Shown: piece by piece, positions 50,783-60,946 of the stretch
Layout of the letters: each line of letters starts with the position of its first letter
How positions within the stretch are numbered: the first letter of the stretch is position 1
Assembly: GCF_000272405.2 (NCBI RefSeq)
Contig: NZ_AJZM02000191.1
Span: 1-64,000 of the forward strand
DNA from: Vibrio tasmaniensis 1F-187
Lineage (GTDB): Bacteria > Pseudomonadota > Gammaproteobacteria > Enterobacterales > Vibrionaceae
DNA: 64,000 nt
Direction of reading: 5' to 3'
The notes under the pieces: model-generated
Told to the model about the DNA's origin: nothing
Database searches by the model: none
What the model saw: only the letters and a program-made list of their open reading frames with translations
Position numbers and translations under genes: made by a program

Positions 50783-52129
50783 CTAGAGCTCGCTCTTAGC
50801 GACTCTTGTGGTCACTTGCGACTCAATAACACCGTCTTCAACTTGGGTGGTGATCACTTCGCCCACTTCGACGTCGTTAATCGATGACAGGGTCTTGCTC
50901 GATGCTGAATGGGTAATACTGTAGCCACGTTTTAGGGTTGCTAATGGACTTACTGTTTCTAACTTCTCGGCAGCCATGGCTAGTTGGTGGCGAGTAGTTA
51001 GTAGTGTTTTATCCATTGCATCCAATAGCTTTTGCTCTGAACGTTGCAGATGCAGTTTTTGTTCACCAAGGCGTTTCACTGGTGAGTTCAGCTGAAGCTG
51101 GTGCTGTTTGCGCTCAACACGCTGTGCATGCTGCTTTAGGTATTGAGTCATACCACGACGCAAACGCATGTCTAAGTCATCAAGCTGCTGACTCTGCTTT
51201 TGCAGTTGGTAGCTCGGGTGTTGTTTCTCTAAGCGGTATTTCAACGTCTGAGTTGATTGCGCTTGTTTGATTAACACATGACGAATCGCACTCACTAAAC
51301 GAGCACGTTTAGACGCATAAGCTTGCTCTTTATGATTGTTGTCACGGCTAACTAATTCAGCGGCTGCTGATGGCGTTGGAGCACGCATATCTGCGACGAA
51401 ATCCGCGATAGTGACATCGATTTCATGCCCAACGGCACTGATAATCGGGATCTGGCTTGCTGCAATGGTGCGAGCTACGATCTCATTATTAAAGCACCAT
51501 AGATCTTCCAAAGAACCGCCGCCTCGGCCAACGATCAATACATCACACTCATTGCGTTCATTGGCACGCCCAATCGCTTGAGCAATTTGAATCGCCGCTT
51601 CTTCGCCCTGAACCATGGTTGGGTAAACCACAACAGGCAATGAAGGATCGCGTCTTTTCAGTACATCGAGAATATCGAAGAGGGCTGCGCCTGTTTTAGA
51701 GGTGATAACGCCAACGCATTTAGGATGTTCTGGAAGAATTTGTTTACTGGACTGAGCAAATAAACCTTCCGCTGCCAAGTTCATCTTAAGTTTTTCAAAC
51801 TCTTGCTGAAGCTTGCCGTCACCTTCTGGCTGCATGCTTTCGATGATGAGTTGATAATCACCGCGTGGCTCATAAAGAGATAGGCGCGCTTTAACTAGCA
51901 CTTGATTACCGTTCTGAGGCTTAAAAGTCACACGACGGTTATTGCCACGAAACATAGCGCACTTAACTTGAGCGCGAGAGTCTTTAAGCGTGAGGTACCA
52001 GTGACCAGAGACAGGTGCAGAGAAATTTGAGATTTCACCAACGAGCCAGACTATTCCCATTTCGTTTTCTAATAGGAGACGAACCTCTGAATTGAGGCGA
52101 GAAACAGTAAAGATGTTTGGATTGGTCAT
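50783..52129 (-). CDS. xseA: Exodeoxyribonuclease VII large subunit
   Basis: Large subunit of the single-strand-specific exonuclease VII. I start at ATG 52129 (MTNPNIFTVSRLNSEV), matching E. coli XseA; the frame stays open to 52261, but those 44 residues are not family-like. The 448 residues contain an N-terminal OB fold ('GEISNFSAPVSGHWYLTLKD'), the catalytic core 'VLIVGRGGGSLEDLW' and 'VGHEIDVTIADFVAD', and a coiled-coil tail. It is divergent from guaB. Confidence 0.96.
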   Translation of the reverse strand: MTNPNIFTVSRLNSEVRLLLENEMGIVWLVGEISNFSAPVSGHWYLTLKDSRAQVKCAMFRGNNRRVTFKPQNGNQVLVKARLSLYEPRGDYQLIIESMQPEGDGKLQQEFEKLKMNLAAEGLFAQSSKQILPEHPKCVGVITSKTGAALFDILDVLKRRDPSLPVVVYPTMVQGEEAAIQIAQAIGRANERNECDVLIVGRGGGSLEDLWCFNNEIVARTIAASQIPIISAVGHEIDVTIADFVADMRAPTPSAAAELVSRDNNHKEQAYASKRARLVSAIRHVLIKQAQSTQTLKYRLEKQHPSYQLQKQSQQLDDLDMRLRRGMTQYLKQHAQRVERKQHQLQLNSPVKRLGEQKLHLQRSEQKLLDAMDKTLLTTRHQLAMAAEKLETVSPLATLKRGYSITHSASSKTLSSINDVEVGEVITTQVEDGVIESQVTTRVAKSEL

Positions 52130-52254
52130 AGAAGCGCTATCTATCCTTGAAGGAAGGTCTTTCTCTTGGAATCTCACTGGGCGTGAGTATGGAAGATAGC
52201 GGCAATATAATACATAGCAAGGGGGTAAATGCAAATTAAAAGTATAAAAATGTG

Positions 52255-52283
52255 TAGCCAAGCGATTTCGTTGGCCGTATAAT
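52255..52283 (+). promoter_or_regulatory. guaB promoter with GC-rich discriminator
   Basis: TAGCCA (52255-52260) and TATAAT (52278-52283) are 17 bp apart. The sequence CCGTCCGC directly follows the -10, a GC-rich discriminator like those of stringently controlled promoters. Confidence 0.6.
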
Positions 52284-52400
52284 CCGTCCGCAATATCTAA
52301 TCCAAATGCAGCTTGATTTTCCTTAATTGGCTGCCCTCATTAGGCGAAACGATGAGATTGGATTGTTTCTTTTTACTCCTATTATTGTGAGATATTGCAA

Positions 52401-53864
52401 ATGCTAAGAATTGCCAAAGAAGCGCTGACATTCGACGACGTACTGCTAGTGCCAGCACACTCCACCGTTCTCCCTAATACAGCTGATCTTCGCACTCAGT
52501 TGACGAAGAATATTTCCCTAAACATCCCAATGATCTCTGCATCGATGGATACTGTGACAGAAGCTCGCCTAGCGATTGCACTGGCGCAAGAAGGCGGAAT
52601 AGGCTTCATTCATAAGAACATGTCTATTGAACAGCAAGCTGAAATGGTTCGCCAGGTTAAAATTTACGAAGCAGGTGTGGTTTCTCACCCTGTTACTGTA
52701 AACCCTGACGCGACAATCGCTGATGTTGTAGCTCTTACTCAAAAACACGGCTTCGCCGGTTTCCCTGTTGTTACTGAAACAAACGAACTTGTTGGTATTA
52801 TTACTGGCCGTGACGTTCGCTTTGTGACTGACCTTTCTAAGAAAGTTGACGTAGTAATGACGCCTAAAGCTCGCCTTGCTTCTGTTAAAGAAGGTGCAAC
52901 TCGTGAAGAAGTTCAAGAGAAAATGCACGAAGCGCGTGTTGAAAAAGTTCTTGTTGTAAATGATGACTTCCAACTTACGGGAATGATCACTGCAAAAGAT
53001 TTCCACAAAGCAGAACGTAAACCAAACGCTTGTAAAGATGAGCGCGGCAGCCTACGTGTAGGTGCAGCTGTTGGTGCTGGTGCTGGTAACGAAGAGCGCG
53101 TTGCTGCTCTAGTTGAAGCTGGCGTAGACGTTCTACTTATCGACTCTTCACACGGTCACTCTGAAGGCGTACTTAACCGTATCCGCGATACGCGTGCTGC
53201 ATACCCTGACCTACAAATTATCGGTGGTAACGTAGCAACTGGCGCTGGCGCTCGTGCTCTTATCGAAGCGGGTGTTAGTGCGGTTAAAGTAGGTATCGGC
53301 CCGGGTTCAATCTGTACGACTCGCATCGTTACTGGTGTTGGTGTTCCTCAAGTAACAGCAATTGCAGACGCAGCTGAAGTAGCAAACGAATACGGTATTC
53401 CAGTAATCGCAGATGGCGGCATCCGCTTCTCTGGCGATATCTGTAAAGCTATCGTTGCTGGCGCATCTTGTGTGATGGTTGGTTCAATGTTCGCGGGTAC
53501 TGAAGAAGCACCGGGTGAAGTTATCCTTTACAACGGTCGTTCTTACAAGTCTTACCGTGGTATGGGTTCTCTTGGCGCTATGTCTCAAGGTTCTTCTGAC
53601 CGTTACTTCCAATCTGATAACGCTGCAGACAAGCTTGTTCCAGAAGGTATTGAAGGTCGTATCGCATACAAAGGTCGTCTAAAAGAGATCGTTCACCAAC
53701 AGATGGGCGGTTTACGCTCAAGCATGGGCCTAACGGGTTCTGCAACTGTTGAAGACATGCGTACTAAAGCTGAGTTTGTTCGTATCTCTGGTGCGGGCAT
53801 GAAAGAATCTCACGTACACGATGTTCAAATCACGAAAGAAGCACCTAACTACCGTTTAGGTTAA
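52401..53864 (+). CDS. guaB: IMP dehydrogenase
   Basis: Oxidises IMP to XMP, the first step of GTP synthesis. I start at ATG 52401 ([21 protein letters not shown]); a TTG at 52395 is in frame but unlikely. The 487 residues hold a CBS pair inserted in the barrel (about 90-205), the catalytic Cys305 in GSICTTR (same number as in E. coli) and the flap region '[10 protein letters not shown]'. guaA follows after 202 bp. Confidence 0.98.
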   Translation: MLRIAKEALTFDDVLLVPAHSTVLPNTADLRTQLTKNISLNIPMISASMDTVTEARLAIALAQEGGIGFIHKNMSIEQQAEMVRQVKIYEAGVVSHPVTVNPDATIADVVALTQKHGFAGFPVVTETNELVGIITGRDVRFVTDLSKKVDVVMTPKARLASVKEGATREEVQEKMHEARVEKVLVVNDDFQLTGMITAKDFHKAERKPNACKDERGSLRVGAAVGAGAGNEERVAALVEAGVDVLLIDSSHGHSEGVLNRIRDTRAAYPDLQIIGGNVATGAGARALIEAGVSAVKVGIGPGSICTTRIVTGVGVPQVTAIADAAEVANEYGIPVIADGGIRFSGDICKAIVAGASCVMVGSMFAGTEEAPGEVILYNGRSYKSYRGMGSLGAMSQGSSDRYFQSDNAADKLVPEGIEGRIAYKGRLKEIVHQQMGGLRSSMGLTGSATVEDMRTKAEFVRISGAGMKESHVHDVQITKEAPNYRLG

Positions 53865-53883
53865 TAATACGTCCAAACGTTTG

Positions 53884-53917
53884 AATAATGTGCTGATTTA
53901 GTCGGCACATTATTTTA
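53884..53917 (+). terminator. Terminator or attenuator after guaB
   Basis: A 10-bp stem AATAATGTGC/GCACATTATT, extended by GAT/GTC-like pairing inside, with TTATTTTAT after it. It separates guaB from guaA. Confidence 0.65.
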
Positions 53918-53976
53918 TCTACCGTCTGTTTTGTTAAAAGTCCGACTTTCTCAAAACACGTGGTTAAAGATAACCA

Positions 53977-53992
53977 ACGAAAACGTTTGCTT
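53977..53992 (+). promoter_or_regulatory. PurR-like box upstream of guaA
   Basis: ACGAAAACGTTTGCTT differs from the PurR consensus ACGCAAACGTTTGCGT at two positions. It lies 75 bp before the guaA start. Confidence 0.65.
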
Positions 53993-54066
53993 TATTTCTT
54001 GAAGAGTTAATCAGAGGTGAGTAAACTCGCCTCCGTTTTATCACATAGCCAATAAGACTGCTTACA

Positions 54067-55620
54067 ATGACTAAAAATATTCATGACCAACGTATTCTAA
54101 TTCTGGACTTCGGTTCTCAATACACACAGCTAGTAGCTCGTCGTATTCGTGAGATCGGTGTTTACTGTGAACTTTGGAGCTGGGACGTAGAAGAAGCGGA
54201 TATTCGTGAATTCAATCCAGACGGTATCATCCTATCTGGTGGCCCTGAAAGTGTAACGGAAGATAATTCTCCACGTGCACCTCAGTACGTATTTGATTCA
54301 GGTGTTCCTGTCTTCGGTATCTGCTACGGCATGCAAACGATGGCTGAGCAACTTGGCGGTAAAGTAGCAACGTCTACTGAGCGTGAGTTCGGCTACGCGG
54401 CTGTACAAGTGACGGGTGAATCTGCACTTTTCGCCGACCTTGAGACAACTCAAGATGTTTGGATGAGCCATGGTGACAAAGTGGTTGAAATCCCTGCTGA
54501 TTTCACAAAAATCGCAGAGACAGATACTTGCCCATACGCTGCAATGGCAAACGAAGAGAAGAAATACTACGGTGTTCAATTCCACCCAGAAGTAACGCAC
54601 ACTAAAAACGGCCTAAAAATGCTTGAGAACTTCGTTCTTAACGCGTGTGGTTGTGAAGGTCTGTGGACTTCAGCATCTATCATTGAAGATGCAGTTGCAC
54701 GTATTAAAGAGCAAGTAGGTGACGACGAAGTTATCCTTGGCCTTTCTGGTGGTGTTGATTCATCAGTAGTCGCAATGCTTGCTCACCGCGCTATCGGCGA
54801 CAAACTAACATGTGTATTTGTAGATAACGGCCTTCTTCGTTTAAACGAAGGTGAGCAGGTTATGGAGATGTTTGGTGACCAATTCGGCCTAAACATCATT
54901 AAAGTTGATGCGGAAGATCGTTTCCTTGACGCTCTGGAAGGCGAAGCTGAACCAGAAGCGAAACGTAAGATCATCGGTCACGTATTCGTAGATATCTTCG
55001 ACGAAGAGTCTAAGAAACTGAAGAATGCTAAATGGCTTGCTCAGGGTACTATCTACCCAGACGTAATCGAGTCTGCAGCATCTAAGACAGGTAAAGCACA
55101 CGTAATCAAATCTCACCACAACGTTGGTGGCCTTCCTGATGATATGGAAATGGGCCTTGTTGAGCCTCTACGTGAGCTGTTTAAAGATGAAGTACGTAAG
55201 ATCGGCCTAGAGCTTGGTCTTCCATACAACATGCTTTACCGCCACCCATTCCCAGGTCCAGGTCTAGGTGTTCGTGTACTTGGTGAAGTGAAGAAAGAGT
55301 ACTGTGATTTACTGCGTCGTGCTGATGCTATCTTCATTGAAGAGCTTCACGCTGCTGACCTTTACCACAAAGTATCTCAAGCATTCACGGTATTCCTACC
55401 TGTACGTTCAGTTGGCGTAATGGGCGATGGCCGTAAGTACGATTGGGTTGTATCTCTACGTGCAGTAGAAACTATCGACTTCATGACTGCTCACTGGGCA
55501 CACTTACCATACGACTTCCTAGGTAAGGTATCTAACCGTATTATCAACGAAGTTAACGGCATTTCACGTGTTGTTTACGATATTTCTGGTAAACCACCAG
55601 CAACTATCGAGTGGGAATAA
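54067..55620 (+). CDS. guaA: GMP synthase (glutamine-hydrolysing)
   Basis: Converts XMP to GMP with ATP and glutamine. The 517-residue enzyme has a class I amidotransferase domain with Cys86 in GICYGMQ (as in E. coli) and the His/Glu pair in 'QFHPEVTHT', then the ATP-pyrophosphatase P-loop SGGVDSS (227-233) and the dimerisation domain. It is followed by a strong terminator. A PurR-like box and a hairpin upstream suggest its own promoter. Confidence 0.98.
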   Translation: MTKNIHDQRILILDFGSQYTQLVARRIREIGVYCELWSWDVEEADIREFNPDGIILSGGPESVTEDNSPRAPQYVFDSGVPVFGICYGMQTMAEQLGGKVATSTEREFGYAAVQVTGESALFADLETTQDVWMSHGDKVVEIPADFTKIAETDTCPYAAMANEEKKYYGVQFHPEVTHTKNGLKMLENFVLNACGCEGLWTSASIIEDAVARIKEQVGDDEVILGLSGGVDSSVVAMLAHRAIGDKLTCVFVDNGLLRLNEGEQVMEMFGDQFGLNIIKVDAEDRFLDALEGEAEPEAKRKIIGHVFVDIFDEESKKLKNAKWLAQGTIYPDVIESAASKTGKAHVIKSHHNVGGLPDDMEMGLVEPLRELFKDEVRKIGLELGLPYNMLYRHPFPGPGLGVRVLGEVKKEYCDLLRRADAIFIEELHAADLYHKVSQAFTVFLPVRSVGVMGDGRKYDWVVSLRAVETIDFMTAHWAHLPYDFLGKVSNRIINEVNGISRVVYDISGKPPATIEWE

Positions 55621-55656
55621 TCTCTTAGAGATTTAACCAGTTTTGATTAAGATCTT

Positions 55657-55686
55657 AAGCCTCGAACTCAGTTCGAGGCTTTTTTC
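55657..55686 (+). terminator. Terminator of guaA
   Basis: An 11-bp perfect stem AAGCCTCGAAC/GTTCGAGGCTT with a TCA loop and six Ts. Confidence 0.93.
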
Positions 55687-55799
55687 TTTCTGACTCAGGG
55701 TATTAAAAGCTTATAGCTGACAACTAGACACCAAATCAGTTGGAAACTAGATATCACCTCAAGAAACAATGAGACGTTTTGTTGTGTTGAAGGATACAT

Positions 55800-55820
55800 A
55801 AAAGTGTCACTCGCACTTTT
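55800..55820. other. Hairpin upstream of the chitinase gene
   Basis: AAAAGTG/CACTTTT with a 7-nt loop, about 90 bp before the chitinase start. It may be an operator or part of the leader; I cannot tell. Confidence 0.35.
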
Positions 55821-55908
55821 TATAAATTCACATGGTAACGACTGGCTCATTTCCCATGCGCCGCATACTCTTTGATGGACTTATTAAGGACAGATAAGAG
55901 AATCCATC

Positions 55909-57621
55909 ATGTTAAAAATCAAATATTTGGCGACAGTCGTTGGCTGCACTTTAGCAGCACACAGTTACGCGTCTTTGAACATTCAACCTGATCCGCAAAA
56001 CCCGAATGGCTACCTTGTTGAAAAGTCTGCACTGCAAGCTGCTGAACAAGCGAAAACATCCGATCCTATGTATGCGATCTGGTCACAAGCATTACAAACT
56101 CGTCCCAATAGTATTGTTGAAGCTATTGAACCGGGTTTAGCCTCGAATCCTGAAAATGTGAAACGAGTCGAGCGTGTATTCCCTCAATCTGAATGGGACT
56201 TCCTCACTCAGATGGCTGCGGCAGAATACACGTACACTCGCTTCTTACGGGCGATTGGTAAATTCCCAGCCTTCTGTGGAGAGTACACTGATGGCCGAGA
56301 CTCAGACGCCATCTGTAAAAAATCCATCATCACGGCCTTTGCTCATTTCGCTCAAGAAACAGGCGGGCACATCGCAATAGATAACACCTCTGATAACCCA
56401 TTAGCTCTAGAAGAGTGGCAGCAAGCGCTGGTGCATGTTCGAGAAATGGGTTGGTCAGAAGGTCAAGAGGGTTACACCACCGGTTGTGGTCAGAACGATT
56501 GGCAGAATGCACGTTGGCCTTGTGCGGCAGGGCAGGGTTACTTTGGACGTGGTGCTAAACAGCTTTCTTACCATTTTAACTACGGTGCGTTCTCGGAAGT
56601 TATGTTCGATGGTGATGCGACGGTTCTATTGAATAACCCAGGTTTGGTTGCTGATTCATGGTTGAATTTGGCTTCTGCTATCTGGTTCTTCCTTACACCT
56701 CAAGCTCCTAAACCTGCCATGCTGCACGTTATTGACCGCACTTGGACACCCTCTCAGCGTGAGTTGGATGCGGGAATTGGCTATGGGTTTGGTACCACAA
56801 TCAACGTAATTAATGGTGGTATCGAGTGTGGTGAGCAGAACAAAGACAAAGGCCAACCGGTTAACCGAATTCGTTATTGGGAAGGATTAGCTGCGCATTA
56901 TCTGATCCCTGTAGAAGCGGATGAAGCCAATACATGTTGGCAGCAAACGCCTTATGGAAGCTTGAACTTGAATGGTGCGACTGATGTGTTGTACACCAAC
57001 TGGGATGGTAACTGGAAATACTACGCAGACCGCCCAGAAGGCTATTCATTTGAGTGTGAGCTTGTTGGTTTCCAAACCGCTTATTCAGCCTTGGTGGCCG
57101 GAGATTATGAGAAGTGTGTGACCAATTTTTATGGATCACATGCGAGTTGGCCTGAAGTGAAAGTGGTCGATAAGCTTGATCCGGTTGACCCTGGTACTAA
57201 TCCCGGTGGCAACGGTTGGAGTGCGACCAAGGTTTACAATGCTGGCGATCAAGTCACTCACAACGGCGCGACTTACCAAGCTAAATGGTGGACTCAAGGG
57301 GATGATCCTGCCAATGACGGCCCTTGGAAATTTGTAGCGGGTGAACCAACACCACCCGTAGTGACAGATCCATCGCCAGTTGTCCCTGCACCTGTCGATC
57401 CTGCTCCGGTAGACCCAACACCGGTTGAACCACCTGTGACTGAGCCGCCTGTCGTTGTTGATCCATCGGTGTTTATCACATGGCAAGCGGGTGTTAGCCA
57501 AGTGAGCAATGGCGACAAGGTGACACATAATGGCAAGTGCTTCGTAGCTAAAAACGGTCCTGGTGTCTGGGAAAGCCCTGTTCAATCGAACTGGTTCTGG
57601 GATGAAATTAGCTGTAAATAA
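55909..57621 (+). CDS. Secreted GH19 chitinase with two chitin-binding modules
   Basis: Endochitinase that should act outside the cell. The 570-residue precursor has a signal peptide (about residues 1-22, ending HSYA). In the GH19 domain (about 85-400) Glu150 in HFAQETGG is the expected catalytic acid and GYFGRGAKQLSYHFNYG is the family signature. Two CBM5/12-type modules follow (about 434-480 with 'AGDQVTHNGATYQAKWWTQG', and 522-570), joined by a Pro/Val-rich linker with repeated PVDP units. GH19 is less common than GH18 in marine bacteria. Chitin use fits a marine Vibrio. Confidence 0.95.
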   Translation: MLKIKYLATVVGCTLAAHSYASLNIQPDPQNPNGYLVEKSALQAAEQAKTSDPMYAIWSQALQTRPNSIVEAIEPGLASNPENVKRVERVFPQSEWDFLTQMAAAEYTYTRFLRAIGKFPAFCGEYTDGRDSDAICKKSIITAFAHFAQETGGHIAIDNTSDNPLALEEWQQALVHVREMGWSEGQEGYTTGCGQNDWQNARWPCAAGQGYFGRGAKQLSYHFNYGAFSEVMFDGDATVLLNNPGLVADSWLNLASAIWFFLTPQAPKPAMLHVIDRTWTPSQRELDAGIGYGFGTTINVINGGIECGEQNKDKGQPVNRIRYWEGLAAHYLIPVEADEANTCWQQTPYGSLNLNGATDVLYTNWDGNWKYYADRPEGYSFECELVGFQTAYSALVAGDYEKCVTNFYGSHASWPEVKVVDKLDPVDPGTNPGGNGWSATKVYNAGDQVTHNGATYQAKWWTQGDDPANDGPWKFVAGEPTPPVVTDPSPVVPAPVDPAPVDPTPVEPPVTEPPVVVDPSVFITWQAGVSQVSNGDKVTHNGKCFVAKNGPGVWESPVQSNWFWDEISCK

Positions 57622-57628
57622 TTAAACT

Positions 57629-57661
57629 AAGCAAGCCTCTGTTATAAGAGGCTTGCTTGTT
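57629..57661 (+). terminator. Terminator of the chitinase gene
   Basis: A perfect 12-bp stem AAGCAAGCCTCT/AGAGGCTTGCTT with a 6-nt loop, followed by GTTC. Confidence 0.75.
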
Positions 57662-57763
57662 CAGTGACAGTTATACGACACTTCCCTTACTTTCTATTAC
57701 AGTAGTGCTTTCCATTTATCGATAAACTGTGTTCGTGAATAATTCTATTACAGGGCAATTAAA

Positions 57764-58558
57764 ATGAAGTTAAAGCTATCTATTCTTGCGTTATTGGTAA
57801 CTGGAGTTACTGGGTGTAACAGTACGCCGCAGTCAGGTCTCGAGCAAAGTTTGGGCTGGGGTAATTATGGCAGTTTGAGTTTTGAAACGAGCTCTGAAGG
57901 TATTGTTGCTCAGCGTTATCAAGTATTAAAAAGTCCTGTAGGCCAAATCACGTCTATAGAGGAGCAAGGTAACCAAATTCATGTTATTCAAACACTTGAA
58001 GGCGCTTTAATTAAAGGTGTCGATAGTACAGGCATTATGAATTACGAAGGCTGTATGGAGTCTGTTGGGGAAGTTGATGCTGCTGTTAATGCATACCCGT
58101 CAATCGTTCAATTCTTATTAAAGCAAGCTGCGCCTCAAGGTCCTAATTCTGTATCAACATCATTACCTTTCACTGTCTCAGAATCAGCCAATAACGCTCA
58201 AATTTACATTGGTGAAGCAACTTCTGTAGAAATTGAAGGTGAAAGCTATCCTATCGGTCCTATGATCGAACTTTCTGCGCCGTGGGGGGCATCTGGCCAA
58301 ATCACATCTGTAGATGCGACAACCTTTGAATTTTCATATTTTACGACCAACGATGGCCACAAAGATACGGTTGATATCCGTGGTGCATGGAGCCAAAGTA
58401 TGGGCCCGATGGATAAGTTTAACCAAGAACCTTCGGGAGAGTGGTTAGCGTGTGTAAAGCCCGAGGTTCAAGCGGTCTTGATGGAACAAAGCCCTAAACG
58501 AGTTGGCGAGATACTTGAAATCATCACGAAAGCCGAACTGGCGAACGATGCAATCTAA
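57764..58558 (+). CDS. Uncharacterised lipoprotein
   Basis: The 264-residue protein has a lipoprotein signal peptide with lipobox VTGC (Cys18) and Asn at +2, which does not retain it in the inner membrane, so the outer membrane is likely. No domain is recognised. The centre has 'GPMIELSAPWGASGQITSVD' and a cysteine near the C-terminus ('EWLACVKPE') that may pair with the one in 'YEGCMES'. It stands alone between the chitinase and satP. A tie to chitin metabolism is possible but not shown. Confidence 0.7.
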   Translation: MKLKLSILALLVTGVTGCNSTPQSGLEQSLGWGNYGSLSFETSSEGIVAQRYQVLKSPVGQITSIEEQGNQIHVIQTLEGALIKGVDSTGIMNYEGCMESVGEVDAAVNAYPSIVQFLLKQAAPQGPNSVSTSLPFTVSESANNAQIYIGEATSVEIEGESYPIGPMIELSAPWGASGQITSVDATTFEFSYFTTNDGHKDTVDIRGAWSQSMGPMDKFNQEPSGEWLACVKPEVQAVLMEQSPKRVGEILEIITKAELANDAI

Positions 58559-58645
58559 GATTGCGATTTAGCGATCTATCTTTTTATGCCGTTCGGATTA
58601 AAATTTGCGTACAAATTTTATTAACTTTTTTTAAAGGCGCGCAAA

Positions 58646-59239
58646 ATGTCAACAAAACTGGCGAACCCGGCACCACTTGGCCTAATGGGTTTCGGTATGA
58701 CTACTATACTTCTTAATATCCATAACGCAGGTTTCTTTCCAATCGATTCAATGATTCTTGCTATGGGTATTTTTTACGGTGGTCTAAGCCAAGTTATCGT
58801 GGGCACAATGTGTTTCAAACGTGGTGACACGTTCGGTACAACTGCGTTTACTTCTTACGGTCTATTCTGGTTATCTTTGGTTGGTTTAATCGTAATGCCT
58901 TACATGGGCCTACCAGCAAGTCCAGCAGCGTTTATGGGTTGGTACCTACTACTATGGGGCATCTTCACTGGCTTCATGTTCATTGGTTCTCTATGCTACC
59001 CAGTAGCGAAACAAGTAGTATTCGGTTCACTTACTATTTTGTTCTTCCTACTTGCCGCTCGTGATTTCACAGGCAGCGAACTGATCGGTACTATCGCTGG
59101 TTTTGAAGGTATCTTCTGTGGTGCGTCAGCTATCTACTTTGCAATGGCACAAGTAATCAACAACGAATATGGCCGCACAGTACTGCCAATCGGTGAGAAA
59201 AAAGCGCCTCAAATGGCAACACAAGAAATCGCTGCTTAA
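58646..59239 (+). CDS. satP: Acetate/succinate channel of the SatP (YaaH) family
   Basis: Inner-membrane transporter for acetate and succinate. The 197-residue protein has the family motif [14 protein letters not shown] at residues 7-20 and about six transmembrane helices; E. coli SatP has 188 residues. The basic C-terminus ([14 protein letters not shown]) is short. It is preceded by an A/G-rich ribosome site (TTAAAGGCG) and followed by a 14-bp terminator. Confidence 0.92.
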   Translation: MSTKLANPAPLGLMGFGMTTILLNIHNAGFFPIDSMILAMGIFYGGLSQVIVGTMCFKRGDTFGTTAFTSYGLFWLSLVGLIVMPYMGLPASPAAFMGWYLLLWGIFTGFMFIGSLCYPVAKQVVFGSLTILFFLLAARDFTGSELIGTIAGFEGIFCGASAIYFAMAQVINNEYGRTVLPIGEKKAPQMATQEIAA

Positions 59240-59297
59240 TGCTCTAACTTGGGAACAGTTAGTTTGTTATAAGCCGTTTATTGGTTATGAACAAAAC

Positions 59298-59332
59298 AAA
59301 AGGGGTTAGCCGAAATGGCTAACCCCTTTTTT
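59298..59332. terminator. Terminator between satP and agcS
   Basis: A perfect 14-bp stem AAAAGGGGTTAGCC/GGCTAACCCCTTTT with a 5-nt loop. T runs on both strands allow it to end satP and the convergent agcS. Confidence 0.93.
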
Positions 59333-59398
59333 ATGCGTTATTAATAGCGCGAGTTAAAGCTATCTATTTATTAAAGCAATCTGTTTGCTAAGGTAAGC

Positions 59399-60946
59399 TT
59401 AAGCTGAAGGTTGCTCTACAGGTTTACTGTCTGCAACTTCAGATTCAGGAGACTTACCTGTTTTACGCTTGTACTTCTCTTCCCAGTAAGTTGCCCCTTT
59501 AATGCCTAGTTTTACAGGGTTGAATGTGTACTCAGTCACACCTTGTTTCTGTTGTTCTTCGTAGTCTGCTAAAGCCTTAAGCGCAGGCTTAGACATGAAG
59601 AAGATGATCAGAATACCAACGATGTTTAACCATGCCATCAAACCAACACCCACATCACCCATTGCCCATGCAAGGTTTGCTGTTTTAACGGTGCCATAGA
59701 AAACGGCACTAATAAGAACAAGCTTAAGTACGAACATCATGCCAGGGATCTTGATGGTACGACGTAGGTAAGCAATATTTGTTTCTGCGATGTAGTAGTA
59801 AGCAAGAATCGTTGTAAATGCGAAGAAGAACAGAGCAAATGCGATGAATGGCTTGCCAATGCCTGGCAGTGCACTTTCAATAGCAAGCTGTGTAAATACG
59901 GGACCATTCGCACCGATGTTTGCTGCTAGGTTCTGAACAAGGAAGACACCTTCAGCGCCGCCGTGAACGTTGTAAGCACCAGTGATGATGATCATGAACG
60001 CTGTAGCAGAACATACTAGAAGAGTATCAATGTAGATAGAGAACGCTTGAACCAAACCTTGCTGAGCTGGGTGATCAACACTTGCCGCAGCTGCCGCGTG
60101 AGGACCAGTACCTTGACCCGCTTCGTTTGAGTAAACACCACGTTTAACACCCCAACCGATTGCAGCACCAAAGCCTGCCATAGGAGTGAATGCATCACCC
60201 AGAATCATTCCGAAAACAACAGGAACTTGGCTGATGTTTAGTAGGATGATAACGAATGCGATGATGATGTAAGCCAATGCCATGAATGGAACGACAATTT
60301 GTGTGAAGTTCGCGATACGTTTAACACCACCAAAGATGATGAAAGCAAGGATGATAGCAACAACAGTACCAGTGAAAATTTTAGCGAAACTGAATGTACC
60401 GATAGCTGTTTCAATCATATCACCTGAGCCAAATGCAGCTTCTACAGCATTACCTATACTGTTTGACTGAACACCTGGAAGCAAAATGCCACATGCAAAA
60501 ATAGTCGCGATAGCGAAGATCCATGCGTACCACTTCTGACCCATTGCTTTTTCAATGTAGTAAGCCGGACCACCACGGAACTGGCCTTCATCTTCTTCTT
60601 TATAGATTTGCGCCAGCGTAGATTCTGCGTAAGCAGTCGCCGCGCCAAAGAAAGCTACCACCCACATCCAGAATACGGCACCTGGGCCACCGAAACCGAT
60701 AGCGGCAGCAACACCTGCAATGTTACCTGTACCTACACGGCCAGACAGCGAAACGGCAAGAGCTTGGAAAGACGAGATGCCTTTTGATGAGCTTTTACCC
60801 GAAAGTAGCAAGCGCCACATTTCAAAGAAGTGACGGATTTGAACAAATCGAGTCATGATGGAGTAGAACAAACCTGCACCTAAACATAGGTAGATAAGTA
60901 CTGGGCTCCAGATTATTCCATTCAAAAAATCAACGAACGACTGCAT
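59399..60946 (-). CDS. Sodium:alanine/glycine symporter (AgcS/AlsT)
   Basis: Inner-membrane transporter that imports alanine or glycine with Na+. The 515 residues hold about eleven hydrophobic segments and family marks 'GRVGTGNIAGVAAAIGFGGPGAVFWMW' (split) and 'GWGVKRGVYSNEAGQGTGPHAAAAA'. The C-terminal tail is charged and soluble. It is monocistronic, with a 471-bp upstream region that I examined for a glycine riboswitch without success. Confidence 0.95.
   Translation of the reverse strand: MQSFVDFLNGIIWSPVLIYLCLGAGLFYSIMTRFVQIRHFFEMWRLLLSGKSSSKGISSFQALAVSLSGRVGTGNIAGVAAAIGFGGPGAVFWMWVVAFFGAATAYAESTLAQIYKEEDEGQFRGGPAYYIEKAMGQKWYAWIFAIATIFACGILLPGVQSNSIGNAVEAAFGSGDMIETAIGTFSFAKIFTGTVVAIILAFIIFGGVKRIANFTQIVVPFMALAYIIIAFVIILLNISQVPVVFGMILGDAFTPMAGFGAAIGWGVKRGVYSNEAGQGTGPHAAAAASVDHPAQQGLVQAFSIYIDTLLVCSATAFMIIITGAYNVHGGAEGVFLVQNLAANIGANGPVFTQLAIESALPGIGKPFIAFALFFFAFTTILAYYYIAETNIAYLRRTIKIPGMMFVLKLVLISAVFYGTVKTANLAWAMGDVGVGLMAWLNIVGILIIFFMSKPALKALADYEEQQKQGVTEYTFNPVKLGIKGATYWEEKYKRKTGKSPESEVADSKPVEQPSA

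Noticed and set aside
52130..52261. N-terminal extension of XseA by 44 residues
   Set aside because: The residues are unlike the family and the E. coli-like start lies at 52129.
57136..57585. 149-codon ORF antisense to the chitinase modules
   Set aside because: Overlaps a well-supported domain and linker on the other strand; no start signals.
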